IMG/VR virus record: IMGVR_UViG_3300006033_000114
Coordinates: 1 to 22,583 of that record
Direction: 5' to 3' (one strand)
Length of the DNA: 22,583 nt
DNA from: a virus
How positions within the stretch are numbered: position 1 is the stretch's first letter; each line of letters begins with the position of its first letter. This document shows, piece by piece, positions 1 to 7,168 of the stretch. A model generated the notes under the pieces. The model was not told where the DNA came from, ran no database searches, and worked only from the letters and a program-made list of their open reading frames with translations. The translations under genes were made by a program, and so were the position numbers.

Positions 1-1876
1 TGATCGATTCAGTAGGTGTTTCAAGGGCTGGCGGACTGGCCAGCCCCAGTTGTCGCTCCAGTTCCCGCCAGTGACGTTCCTCGAAGCGATCCAGACCCGC
101 CGCCGATGCAGCCGCGCGGGCGTAGACGTAGCAGTCGAGCGCCTCATTGCGCTCACGCATCTTTTGCCACTCACGCACCGGGAAGCCGTTGCGGTCGCGG
201 CGGGTGATCAGTTGTTCCGCGCAGAGTTGCTGGATGAACTCAGCGTCGATCTTGGGCAGATGGACGAACCCGGCCGGGAACACCGTGGTCAATCCGTCCT
301 CGCCAACATCTGCGCTCTTGCGCAGGTTGTTGTAGAACTCGAGCTTGGCGATACCGACCGCCACCGTGAACACCTTGATGCCTCGGCGCAGCTTCTTGCC
401 GCCCTGCGACATATCGACGGCAGTTGGCGTCCCGATCAGGGCTGCACCGCGCGGCACACCCTTGACCGCCATCACGCGCGGATCGTGGCAGGCCCGCACG
501 AAGGCATAGGCCTCCTGCGTGGCAAAGCCGGTATCCAGTGCAAAGCGGGCCAGCGGCAGCGCCGCGCCCGAGGCGTGTGTCCACGATTCAGAGAGCATTT
601 CAGCGAGGCGCTTCCATACCGTGTCGCGGGCGGTGTCGCCCATCAGCACGCGGTGCTCGACCAGCCAAGACTCCTTGCCACGCCCGAAGGCCCAGACCGA
701 TGCCTCAATGCGATCCTTTTGCACGTCGGCCGCGCCCACCAGGAGTAGACCGCCTTGTGGAACACTGCCGACGCGGTAGTCCTCGCGGCGCTCGACCAGT
801 CGTTGCCAGTCCGGTGCTTCGCCTTCCTCGACCCAGGTTTCGCCCAGCTCAGTATTCTTGAAGGTCTTGATGGCGGCAGCCGATCCTGATTCCTTGCTGA
901 CCGCGCTCTCCCACGCAGCGGCGATCTCCCGCCACGAACGCCAGCCCACCGGGCTGTACAGCGACGACAGGTGAAAGCCCGCCGTCTTGCCCGTGCCATC
1001 AGTGATCATCGCGCGCCACTCGCCGTGTTCCAGCATCCACGTCTTGTGGTGCTCGGCAATCGCGGTGTCACACGACTCGCAGATGTAGGCAGCGGTCTCC
1101 GGTTGCCCTTTGTCCCAGCGCAGCTGCTCGAAACGCAGCCACTGCCGATGCGAACAGTGCGGGCACGGCACGAAGTAGCGCCTCTGGTCACTGGCCTCGT
1201 ACTCACGCTCGATGGCCGACGCCCCTGAGATCGTCGGTGTCGAGACAATGAAAATCTTGCGTCGCGCGAAGGTGCGCGTGCGCGCCTCGGCCAGCGAGAT
1301 CGCATCGCCTTCACCCTCGACGTCCAGCGGGTAACCGTCGACCTCGTCGAGAAACAGATAGCGCACCGGCATCGAGCGCAGACCGACCGCGCTGTTCGCA
1401 CCAGTCATCACCAGCACACCGCCCCTGAATTCCTTGGCCAGGATGGTGTTGCCCGAATCCCGGCTGCGCGCCGGTGCAATCAGTTCGGCCAATGCCGATG
1501 ACTCTTCGATCAGCGGATCAATCCGCTGCTTGGAGTTGCGCTTGGCCATCTCTACTGTTGGCCACACCGCCATCATCGGGCCCGGCGCGTGGTGGATCAC
1601 GTAGCCGATCCAGTTCGATCCCATCTCAGTCGCGCCAAGCTGGGCGGCTTTCATGAACACCACGCGCTCGACCGGGGAGGTCGGCGACAGGCAATCCATG
1701 ATTGCTTTCAGGTACGGCGTGCGGCTGGTGCGCCAGCGCCCCGGTTCGGCAGATGCCTTACTGGAGAGCATCCGGTGGCGATCCGACCATTCGGACACGG
1801 TGAGCAGCGGGTCGGGCGTCAATCCTTCACGCCACGCTCGTTCGATCTCGGCAGCGCCTTCGTAGTCCATGTCCAT
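1..1876 (-). CDS. Phage terminase large subunit, GpA family (3' end outside window)
   Basis: This is the ATPase/nuclease motor that cuts concatemeric phage DNA and pumps it into the prohead. The minus-strand frame is open from ATG 1876 to the left edge (625 codons) without a stop, so the C-terminus is missing; the family is usually about 600-700 aa. The N-terminus (SEWSDRHRMLSS, then AEPGRWRTSRTPY) is typical of the lambda gpA-like family. A Walker A-like QLGATE at residues 79-84 lacks the usual lysine, as is common in this family, and Walker B is FLDEVD at 175-180. Cysteine pairs at 238/241 and 266/269 look like a zinc-binding insert, and ALDTGFATQEAY probably starts the nuclease domain. The start overlaps the upstream stop (TGATG) and follows AAGGGTGG. 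The assignment is firm; only the extent of the C-terminus is unknown. Confidence 0.95.
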   Translation of the reverse strand, partial: MDMDYEGAAEIERAWREGLTPDPLLTVSEWSDRHRMLSSKASAEPGRWRTSRTPYLKAIMDCLSPTSPVERVVFMKAAQLGATEMGSNWIGYVIHHAPGPMMAVWPTVEMAKRNSKQRIDPLIEESSALAELIAPARSRDSGNTILAKEFRGGVLVMTGANSAVGLRSMPVRYLFLDEVDGYPLDVEGEGDAISLAEARTRTFARRKIFIVSTPTISGASAIEREYEASDQRRYFVPCPHCSHRQWLRFEQLRWDKGQPETAAYICESCDTAIAEHHKTWMLEHGEWRAMITDGTGKTAGFHLSSLYSPVGWRSWREIAAAWESAVSKESGSAAAIKTFKNTELGETWVEEGEAPDWQRLVERREDYRVGSVPQGGLLLVGAADVQKDRIEASVWAFGRGKESWLVEHRVLMGDTARDTVWKRLAEMLSESWTHASGAALPLARFALDTGFATQEAYAFVRACHDPRVMAVKGVPRGAALIGTPTAVDMSQGGKKLRRGIKVFTVAVGIAKLEFYNNLRKSADVGEDGLTTVFPAGFVHLPKIDAEFIQQLCAEQLITRRDRNGFPVREWQKMRERNEALDCYVYARAAASAAGLDRFEERHWRELERQLGLASPPALETPTESI

Positions 1877-2412
1877 CAATCCACCCTTGGGCGCATCTCG
1901 CCCAGTTCCTGCAAGTGCTCACGCACCGCCGCCTCCAGGGCGATGTGCATCGTGTGGGGATCGACACCGAGCTTGGCCGCCATCTGCGCCGAGATGCGCG
2001 CTGGCCAGTTGAGCCATGCATCGCGTTCAGAGCGCGCCAGTTTGAAAACGTGGGCGATGGCCTGTGGCCGATCCACCAGCTCGCCCTTGAGGCGGGCCAG
2101 ACGCACCTTGTTGGTTTGCGCCTTGACCACCTCATTGACCGTGCGCGCCTGAAGCAAGGACGTGCCACCTGAGGGCAGCGCTGCAGGCCCATCACCCGTG
2201 GTGCCGCTGGATTCCGGTACAGCGACCTTGACGGCGCGGGCGGTGGTTCCATTGCGCGGCGCATCGGAGTTGCGTGCCCATTCGCGGTCGACACGCTCGG
2301 CATCAATCGTTCCGTCTGCCTCCGGCGTGATCCGCCCCGCAGCGATGGCCTTGCGCACCGCCGCATCGGACACCCCTCGGTGGCGTGCGTAGGCACGAAT
2401 CGAAATACCCAT
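1876..2412 (-). CDS. Terminase small subunit-like DNA packaging protein
   Basis: A 178-aa protein directly upstream of, and translationally coupled (TGATG) to, the large terminase, which is the usual place of the small subunit that recognises the packaging site. The N-terminus (ISIRAYARHRGVSDAAVRKAI, residues 3 onward) reads as a helix-turn-helix with a following recognition helix, as in Nu1-like proteins. A low-complexity linker follows (about 50-90), then a basic, helical C-terminal half ending in an acidic tail. ATG 2412 was chosen because AAGGGG stands about 6 nt ahead; a TTG eight codons upstream has no good ribosome site. Homologues are often named 'elements of external origin' or terminase small subunit. 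The role is inferred from position plus the HTH, not from a strong motif. Confidence 0.75.
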   Translation of the reverse strand: MGISIRAYARHRGVSDAAVRKAIAAGRITPEADGTIDAERVDREWARNSDAPRNGTTARAVKVAVPESSGTTGDGPAALPSGGTSLLQARTVNEVVKAQTNKVRLARLKGELVDRPQAIAHVFKLARSERDAWLNWPARISAQMAAKLGVDPHTMHIALEAAVREHLQELGEMRPRVD

Positions 2413-2465
2413 ATTTCCCCTTCGGGGCACCTTCAATCATTTGTTCGTCATTCCTGCGGATTGAG

Positions 2466-2530
2466 CTTGGCTTCCATCTGGAACAGCGCGTTCATACGTT
2501 CGTCATCAACACCATCAAAGGACACGGACA
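2466..2530 (+). repeat. Leader repeat copy A
   Basis: CTTGGCTTC at 2466-2474 and AGCGCGTT at 2485-2492, separated by 10 nt, lie 37 nt upstream of the start of the DUF6900-like gene. The element sits in the 117-nt gap between the divergent terminase small-subunit gene and the plus-strand cassette, so it is either the promoter/5' UTR of this cassette or a cis RNA element. No upstream arm complementary to the first block is present in this copy. Confidence 0.8.
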
Positions 2531-2736
2531 TGAGCCAGATCGAAACCATCCTCACCCTGATCGCGCAGAAGCACCTCGGCATCGAGACGCTGGAAACGCG
2601 CAGATCAGACAGCCTCGATTTCCACGACACGGCGGTCTGGTGCATCAAGGACGCACTGGAGGCTGCCTTCAAGGCGGGTGTCGAACTTGGCGGATCGATG
2701 CCCAAGGCCACGGAATCGGAAATCGCCAAGGACTGA
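2530..2736 (+). CDS. Small DUF6900-like accessory protein
   Basis: A 68-aa, mildly acidic protein (ETILTLIAQKHLGIETLETR, then a DFHDTAVW segment and a short helical C-terminus). The pattern resembles the short DUF6900 proteins found in phages and integrative elements; no catalytic motif is visible and the function is unknown. It is the first of a run of small plus-strand genes placed against the direction of the packaging and replication genes. A conserved leader repeat stands just upstream. An ATG further upstream in the same frame would merely read through the leader, so ATG 2530 is preferred. Confidence 0.75.
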   Translation: MSQIETILTLIAQKHLGIETLETRRSDSLDFHDTAVWCIKDALEAAFKAGVELGGSMPKATESEIAKD

Positions 2737-2749
2737 TCGAAAGCGCAGC

Positions 2750-2830
2750 AAGCCAAGCAGGAAACGCTTGGCTTCACTGCCGAACAGCGCGTTCATCACA
2801 TCGTCATCAACCACCCCGAAGGAGCAGATC
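2750..2830 (+). repeat. Leader repeat copy B with hairpin
   Basis: CTTGGCTTC at 2767-2775 and AGCGCGTT at 2786-2793, 37 nt before ATG 2831. Here the first block is the right arm of a perfect 9-bp hairpin: AAGCCAAGC (2750-2758), loop of 7, GCTTGGCTT (2766-2774). It starts 13 nt after the preceding stop codon. The element ends in CCCGAAGGAG, the ribosome-binding site of the next gene. Confidence 0.85.
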
Positions 2831-3352
2831 ATGACCACCACCCAACTGACCCTGTCCCAGCATTCCGTCCTGGCCTACGCCATCCACAACACCAGCGGCA
2901 AGATCGATTGGTTCCCCGACAACCTCAAAGGCGGCGCACGCAAGAAAGTGCTCGACGGCCTCTTCAACCGCGCCCTGATCACCACCGATGGCACCAACTG
3001 GTTCGTTGCCGCCGAGGGTTACGACGCAATGGGGTGCGCTCGTCCCGCACTTGCGCCTCTGGAGGCTGACCCCGAGATCGAGGCAGCCGTGACGGCAGCC
3101 GAGGCCACGTGGGCCAAGGACAGCGCAGCGGAGCCAACCAAACCGCGCACCCGCGAGAACAGCAAGCAGGCCGAAGTGATTCGGATGCTGCAACGCCCAG
3201 AGGGCGCGACCATTGGCCAGATCTGCATGACCACCGGCTGGCAGGCGCACACCGTGCGCGGCACCTTTGCCGGAGCCTTCAAGAAAAAGCTCGGCCTGAC
3301 CATAACGTCCGACAAGCCGCACGGTGGCGAGAGGGTTTACCGCATCGCCTGA
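2831..3352 (+). CDS. DUF3489 domain-containing protein
   Basis: A 173-aa protein with two parts. Residues 1-75 look like a small winged-helix-type domain (LTLSQHSVLAYAIHN, then KVLDGLFNRALITTD and a WFVAAEGYDA strand). The C-terminal 70 residues are the hallmark of DUF3489: KQAEVIRMLQRPEGATIGQI, TGWQAHTVRG, FKKKLGLTITS and ERVYRI. The C-terminal module looks like a DNA-binding winged helix, so a regulatory role is possible but unproven. It lies between leader copies B and C, and a strong ribosome site (GAAGGAG) precedes ATG 2831. Such genes are common cargo of proteobacterial phages and integrative elements. Confidence 0.88.
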   Translation: MTTTQLTLSQHSVLAYAIHNTSGKIDWFPDNLKGGARKKVLDGLFNRALITTDGTNWFVAAEGYDAMGCARPALAPLEADPEIEAAVTAAEATWAKDSAAEPTKPRTRENSKQAEVIRMLQRPEGATIGQICMTTGWQAHTVRGTFAGAFKKKLGLTITSDKPHGGERVYRIA

Positions 3353-3359
3353 AAACTGA

Positions 3360-3452
3360 TGGCGAGGGTGGCCATGAATAGCTTGGCTTCTCTCGCCACA
3401 AGCGCGTTCATGCTGGTGTCGTGATTGACGACGCATCACAAGGAAAACCGCC
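3360..3452 (+). repeat. Leader repeat copy C
   Basis: CTTGGCTTC at 3382-3390 and AGCGCGTT at 3401-3408 with the same 10-nt spacing, 44 nt before ATG 3453. The first block is enclosed by a 7-bp inverted repeat, TGGCGAG (3360-3366) and CTCGCCA (3392-3398), and a weaker inner GCCA/TGGC pairing. In the frame that is open in copies D and E, this copy has a TAG just before the first block. Confidence 0.8.
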
Positions 3453-3812
3453 ATGAGCACCATGACCATCACCATCGAACGCACCCCGCGCACCCTGCAG
3501 TTTGGAGGCCAGAGCCTCCAGGTCGAGGAGTTGAGCATCCGCCTGCCGTTTGCACGCAAGCCTGCCGACGTCGGCGAACTGGGCGGGAGCGACCAGCACA
3601 AGGTATTCGTCACCGAAACCAAGGAACTCACCACCACCGAATTCGACGACTTTGCGCGCAGCCTGCTGGTGTCACGCGACTGGCTGCGCGGCAAGGGCGG
3701 TGGCACTGGCGACGGGTATCTCTGCGTCGAGGTCACCGCACCCGGGCGTCCCTACCTCTACGTCAATCCCGAGGGCGGTGATTACGCCCGCTACGTGGCC
3801 CGTCTCGGATGA
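3453..3812 (+). CDS. Unrecognised 119-aa accessory protein
   Basis: I do not recognise this family. The protein starts with a beta-rich stretch (MTITIERTPRTLQFGGQSL), has a central acidic/threonine segment (TETKELTTTEFDDFARSLL), a tryptophan-containing turn (SRDWLRGKGGGTGDGYLCVE) and ends in a strand-rich part (RPYLYVNPEGGDYARYV). No signal peptide, membrane segment or catalytic motif is evident, so it is probably a small soluble cytoplasmic protein. Codon use is GC-rich like its neighbours and it has its own leader repeat. Its stop overlaps the ATG of a possible 35-codon ORF (ATGA). It is likely a real gene because of position, length and base composition; the function is unknown. Confidence 0.7.
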   Translation: MSTMTITIERTPRTLQFGGQSLQVEELSIRLPFARKPADVGELGGSDQHKVFVTETKELTTTEFDDFARSLLVSRDWLRGKGGGTGDGYLCVEVTAPGRPYLYVNPEGGDYARYVARLG

Positions 3813-3916
3813 TCGAAATTGATCGAGAAGGAAGCCGAGAACAGCTTGGCTTCTCAATCGAACAGCGCGTTACTACAGGCATCGCAACGATCAACCCGAA
3901 GGAGAAAGCGCCATGA
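3809..3916 (+). CDS. Possible 35-codon linker ORF through leader copy D
   Basis: An ATG at 3809 overlaps the upstream stop (ATGA), and the frame runs 35 codons to a TGA that itself overlaps the next gene's ATG at 3913 (ATGA). It reads through leader copy D as LGFSIEQRV, similar to LGFLPDQRV encoded through copy E at the end of the 63-aa gene at 19410. If translated, it would couple the two flanking genes. Against it: no independent ribosome site is obvious, and copy C has a stop in this frame, so the frame may be open by chance. Confidence 0.35.
   Translation: MIEIDREGSREQLGFSIEQRVTTGIATINPKEKAP
3831..3912 (+). repeat. Leader repeat copy D with hairpin
   Basis: CTTGGCTTC at 3845-3853 and AGCGCGTT at 3864-3871, 41 nt before ATG 3913. 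The first block pairs with GAAGCCGAG at 3831-3839 (9 bp with one G-U, loop of 5), matching the hairpin of copy B although the loop sequence differs. It ends in CCCGAAGGAG, as in copy B. Confidence 0.85.
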
Positions 3917-4275
3917 CCACCAACCAGATCCCCGCCACCCAGAACGATGCTTGGGGCTTTTGGGGCACGATGAACGAACACGCCAGCGCCGCATGGCAAT
4001 TGGCGATGACCGCCATCTCGGACGCCACCAGCAAGCCCCTCGAATCGGTGCGGATCTTCCTCGACAGCCGCCATGGACGCCACTTTGCCGACGACGTTCA
4101 GAACGGTTTGCACCAAGGCCAAGCCTTGCCGGATGCGATCAACGCCGCCACCCAACGCTGGATGGGTTGGTCGATTGGCCGCCAGACCAGCAAGCAGTAC
4201 GGCATCCCGCGCGGTCTGCCTTACCTGACAGGCTTTGTGATCCACTGCGAGATCTGCGACGAGATGGCCGCCTGA
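3913..4275 (+). CDS. Unrecognised 120-aa accessory protein
   Basis: I do not recognise the family with certainty. The protein has an aromatic N-terminus (NDAWGFWGTMNEHASAAWQL), a central region with alternating basic and acidic residues (VRIFLDSRHGRHFADDV), and a C-terminus with a conserved-looking WMGWSIGRQTSKQYGIPRG and two cysteines (HCEICDE). The C-x-x-C near the end could bind a metal, but only one pair is present. No membrane segment is seen. Leader copy D precedes it with an AAGGAG ribosome site, and its stop overlaps the next gene's start (TGATG), so the two are probably co-translated. The tail IPRGLPYLTGFVIHCE resembles short phage and ICE proteins annotated only as hypothetical. Confidence 0.7.
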   Translation: MTTNQIPATQNDAWGFWGTMNEHASAAWQLAMTAISDATSKPLESVRIFLDSRHGRHFADDVQNGLHQGQALPDAINAATQRWMGWSIGRQTSKQYGIPRGLPYLTGFVIHCEICDEMAA

Positions 4276-4499
4276 TGAAAACGTCCGCCACCGAACGGGA
4301 GCAGGCGCTGCGTTGGCTGATTGCCAACCGGCGCCCAGACGTCTCTATCGAGCAGGCCGTGCGCGTGATGTGCACAGCGCTGCCCCGCGATCTCGCCACG
4401 ATGCAAATCCTGCAGCGCATCGCGGAGGAAGAAGAGGCCAAGCAACCCGACCAGCCATTCAACTGGCGCACACTTCCTGGTCTGCCGCCTCGCGGATAG
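4275..4499 (+). CDS. Unrecognised 74-aa protein
   Basis: A small, mostly helical protein (EREQALRWLIANRRPDVSIE, then a predicted helix ending in EEEEAK and a proline-rich tail). It starts at the TGATG overlap with the preceding gene, so it is likely expressed by coupling. It has no leader repeat of its own. Its last 41 nt overlap the 3' end of the minus-strand methyltransferase gene tail to tail. The family is not recognised. Coding support is the coupling, the open frame and sensible composition; it could be part of the same functional unit as the 120-aa protein. Confidence 0.6.
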   Translation: MKTSATEREQALRWLIANRRPDVSIEQAVRVMCTALPRDLATMQILQRIAEEEEAKQPDQPFNWRTLPGLPPRG

Positions 4500-5694
4500 C
4501 CGTCTGGCCGGTGAAGTCTTCCCACCGGCGCACGATGACATCCACGTACTTCGGATCGAGTTCGATCAGCCGCGCCGCACGCCCAGATTTCTCAGCGGCG
4601 ATCAGCGTCGTGCCAGAACCGCCGAAGGGATCGAGCACCACATTGCCCGGACGGCTCGAATTGCGGATCGCGCGCTCGACCAACTCCACCGGCTTCATCG
4701 TCGGGTGCAGATCGTTCTTCTGCGGCTTCTTGATATTCCACACATCGCCCTGATCGCGGTCACCGCACCAGTGGCGCTGCGCACCCTCGGGCCACCCGTA
4801 CAGAATCGGTTCGTACTGGCGCTGGTAGTCAGCACGTCCCAGCGTGAAGGTGTTCTTGGCCCAGATGACAAAGGTTGACCATTTGCCTCCGGCGGCGCGG
4901 AAGGCCGCCTGCAGCACATCCAATTCGCTGGACGACATCGCCACGTAGATCCCGCCCCGGCAATGCACGACGGTCGGCGTCAGCGCTGCCAGCAGGAAGT
5001 CGTAGAAGCCGTCGCCCAGGTTGTCGTTGAGGATCGCGCGATCCTTGCCGCGCATCTTGTCCTTCGCGCTGTTGGCGTAGTTCACGTTGTACGGCGGATC
5101 GGTGAAGACCATATCCGCCACTTCGCCTTGCATCAGCCGGCCATAGCTATCAGCCACGGTCGAGTCGCCACACAACAACCGGTGCGGGCCCATGATCCAG
5201 ACATCGCCCGAACGCGAGATCGGCGTTTCGCCAACCTCCGGCACCGCATCTTCGTCGGTCTGGCCATCGTTGTTGGGCTCGTCGCCTGCCAGCAGTTCGG
5301 CCAGTGCGTCGGCATCGAAGCCGGTCAGGTCGATGTCGAAGCCTTCGAGTTGCAAGGACTCCAGCTCGATGCGCAGCATCGCGTCATCCCAGCCTGCGTT
5401 CTCGGCAATCCGGTTGTCCGCGATGACCAGGGCCCGGCGTTGGGTCGGGCTCAAGTGATCGAGTACCACCACGGGCACGATCTCCAGCCCAAGTCTCTGC
5501 GCAGCGGCCAATCGCCCATGCCCGGCGACGATGATGCCGTCACTGCCTGCAAGGATCGGATTGGTGAAGCCAAACTCGGCAATCGATGCGGCGATCTGCG
5601 CCACCTGATCATCCGAGTGCGTCCGCGCGTTGCGGGCATAGGGCAGCAGTTTGGCTGTCGGCCACTGCTCAATCTTGTCGGCCAGCCAGTTCAT
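4459..5694 (-). CDS. ParB-like nuclease domain / DNA methyltransferase fusion (DPPY type)
   Basis: A predicted S-adenosylmethionine-dependent DNA methyltransferase of 411 aa. Residues about 10-100 form a ParB/Sulfiredoxin-like domain with the signature GHGR at 58-61 and a following ALVIADNRI segment. After an acidic linker (about 125-160) comes the N4/N6-methylase domain with catalytic motif IV TDPPY (198-202) and the AdoMet-binding motif FGGSGTT (357-363), in the beta-class order. DPPY is most typical of N6-adenine methylation. The C-terminal LIELDPKYVDVIVRRWE is usual for the family. The start overlaps the stop of a related upstream methylase by 4 nt (ATGA), so the two are one unit. In phages such enzymes protect DNA from restriction or mark it for packaging. 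No restriction endonuclease is adjacent. Confidence 0.93.
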   Translation of the reverse strand: MNWLADKIEQWPTAKLLPYARNARTHSDDQVAQIAASIAEFGFTNPILAGSDGIIVAGHGRLAAAQRLGLEIVPVVVLDHLSPTQRRALVIADNRIAENAGWDDAMLRIELESLQLEGFDIDLTGFDADALAELLAGDEPNNDGQTDEDAVPEVGETPISRSGDVWIMGPHRLLCGDSTVADSYGRLMQGEVADMVFTDPPYNVNYANSAKDKMRGKDRAILNDNLGDGFYDFLLAALTPTVVHCRGGIYVAMSSSELDVLQAAFRAAGGKWSTFVIWAKNTFTLGRADYQRQYEPILYGWPEGAQRHWCGDRDQGDVWNIKKPQKNDLHPTMKPVELVERAIRNSSRPGNVVLDPFGGSGTTLIAAEKSGRAARLIELDPKYVDVIVRRWEDFTGQTAIREAADQEVCAS

Positions 5695-7106
5695 GCCGCC
5701 ACCTCCATTTCGCGTTCAGTGGCGATCTCGTCGAAAGATTGGCCGGTGGCGATGAGCGTGACCGGAACGCCGGGGTGGTTTTGCTGAAAGCGCTTGATGG
5801 CCACGTCCACGTACTCTGGCGCAATCTCGACGCTGCGACAAATGCGGCCAGTGCGCTGCGCGGCCAGCATCGTCGTGCCACTGCCGCCGAACGGCTCGAA
5901 CACGATGTCTCCGGCATCGGTGTAGGACTCGATGGCGAACTCCGGCAACGCCACCGGGAAGACGGCGGGGTGATCAATGTCCTGACCGATCTTGCCCTTG
6001 TGGCGCATCACGCGAATCACTGAGTCGGGGATTCGGGTGTCCTGCGTCGGCTGACCCTTGTGCGTCCAGCCGCCGACCTCGCCATCCTTACCGCGCATCG
6101 CCGTGGACGACCCGTCAGCGCGCAGGTGCGATTCCTGGCCTGCGTGCTTGCAAGGAACAATCTTGTTGGGTTTGCGGGTGCTGCGATTGAAGTGGAAAAC
6201 GAACTCGAAGCTGGGAGCCAGTCGGCCCTGCCAGTCGCCGGGCATGCCTGGCCCCTGATCCCAGACATACCACGCAAAGCGCCGCCATCCCTGTTGGCGC
6301 ATCCATGACAGCCAGCCGTCCCAATAGGGGATGACTTCGTTGTCGCGGTGGATCAGACCGAGGTTGACCAGCACCTGTCCGTCATCGGCCATCGGCACGT
6401 TGCCGAATACGCCACGCATCAGAGCATCCCAATCGCCAATGCCACCGGAGGTGTAGTCGCGCTGGTTGCCATACGGCGGCGAGGTGAAGCAAAGCTGCGC
6501 GGTGTCACCCTGCATCAGAGTGGCAACCGCAGTCGGATCGGTGGCGTCGCCACAGAGCAGCCGGTGCAAGCCAATAGCCCAGACATCTCCGGGGCGAGTG
6601 ACCGGCACGGTGGGTGGCTGCGGCACATCATCATCATCAGCGGCGTCATCTGCCGTCTCGTCAGGATCTTCTGCCACCTCCGCCGCATCGTCCTCCAAGG
6701 CGGTAGAGAGCAGGCGCTCGAGTTCGCTGCTGTCGAAGCCAGTCAAGGCAAGTTCGTATCCCGATTCGGACAGTTCAGCGAGTTCGAGCGCCAGCATGGC
6801 TTCATCCCAACCGGCATCCAATGCCAGCCGGTTGTCAGCGATCACCAGCGCGCGCTTTTGCGCGACGGTCAGATGAGCCAGTTCGATCACCGGCACCTGA
6901 TCCAGCCCCAGCTTGCGGGCAGCCGCCAGACGCCCGTGGCCCGCAATGATGCCGTTGTCACCATCGACCAGGATCGGGTTCGTCCAGCCGTACTCGACGA
7001 TGCTGGCCGCGATCTTGGCGATCTGGCTTTCGGCGTGTGTGCGCGGATTGCGGGCGTAGGGAATCAGCGCCTCGACCTTGCGGTACTCGACGTTGAGCGT
7101 GTTCAA
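5691..7106 (-). CDS. ParB-like nuclease domain / DNA methyltransferase fusion (SPPY type)
   Basis: A 471-aa paralogue of the downstream enzyme with the same architecture: ParB-like domain at about 10-100 with GHGR at 56-59, a very acidic linker (about 138-165, with an ADDDD run), then a methylase domain with motif IV TSPPY at 208-212 and FGGSGTT at 406-412. SPPY is the form most often linked to N4-cytosine methylation, so the pair may make two different modifications. It is longer between the motifs than its partner. The start is TTG at 7106, since no ATG lies near the N-terminus and AGGA stands about 9 nt ahead. A strong terminator-like hairpin lies just upstream, so expression may need its own promoter or antitermination. 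Confidence 0.92.
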   Translation of the reverse strand: MNTLNVEYRKVEALIPYARNPRTHAESQIAKIAASIVEYGWTNPILVDGDNGIIAGHGRLAAARKLGLDQVPVIELAHLTVAQKRALVIADNRLALDAGWDEAMLALELAELSESGYELALTGFDSSELERLLSTALEDDAAEVAEDPDETADDAADDDDVPQPPTVPVTRPGDVWAIGLHRLLCGDATDPTAVATLMQGDTAQLCFTSPPYGNQRDYTSGGIGDWDALMRGVFGNVPMADDGQVLVNLGLIHRDNEVIPYWDGWLSWMRQQGWRRFAWYVWDQGPGMPGDWQGRLAPSFEFVFHFNRSTRKPNKIVPCKHAGQESHLRADGSSTAMRGKDGEVGGWTHKGQPTQDTRIPDSVIRVMRHKGKIGQDIDHPAVFPVALPEFAIESYTDAGDIVFEPFGGSGTTMLAAQRTGRICRSVEIAPEYVDVAIKRFQQNHPGVPVTLIATGQSFDEIATEREMEVAA

Positions 7107-7126
7107 AGTGTGCGTCCTGAAAATAG

Positions 7127-7159
7127 AAAACCCGCCGACGGATACCGTGGGCGGGTTTT
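7127..7159 (-). terminator. Intrinsic terminator-like hairpin upstream of the methylases
   Basis: AAAACCCGCC (7127-7136) pairs perfectly with GGCGGGTTTT (7150-7159), and the loop contains a further ACGG-ATA-CCGT stem. On the minus strand the stem ends in a T-rich tract. It lies between the DUF6362-side operon and the methylase pair, so it probably ends or attenuates leftward transcription. The hairpin is nearly symmetric and could also act rightward. Confidence 0.75.
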
Positions 7160-7168
7160 GGGGGTTGG

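Noticed and set aside
50-748. 232-aa plus-strand ORF at the left end
   Set aside because: It is the antisense shadow of the terminase large-subunit gene; its translation has no domain pattern and the minus-strand frame is clearly the real one.
2467-2496. Leader repeat as an ordinary sigma70 promoter (TTGGCT, 18 nt, TTCATA)
   Set aside because: The -10-like hexamer is a poor match in every copy and the most conserved bases lie in what would be the spacer; kept only as one hypothesis.
3374-3424. 16-codon ORF through leader copy C (MNSLAS...)
   Set aside because: It uses a different frame from the ones open in copies D and E, and the conserved nucleotides explain the apparent peptide similarity; no reason to call it a gene.
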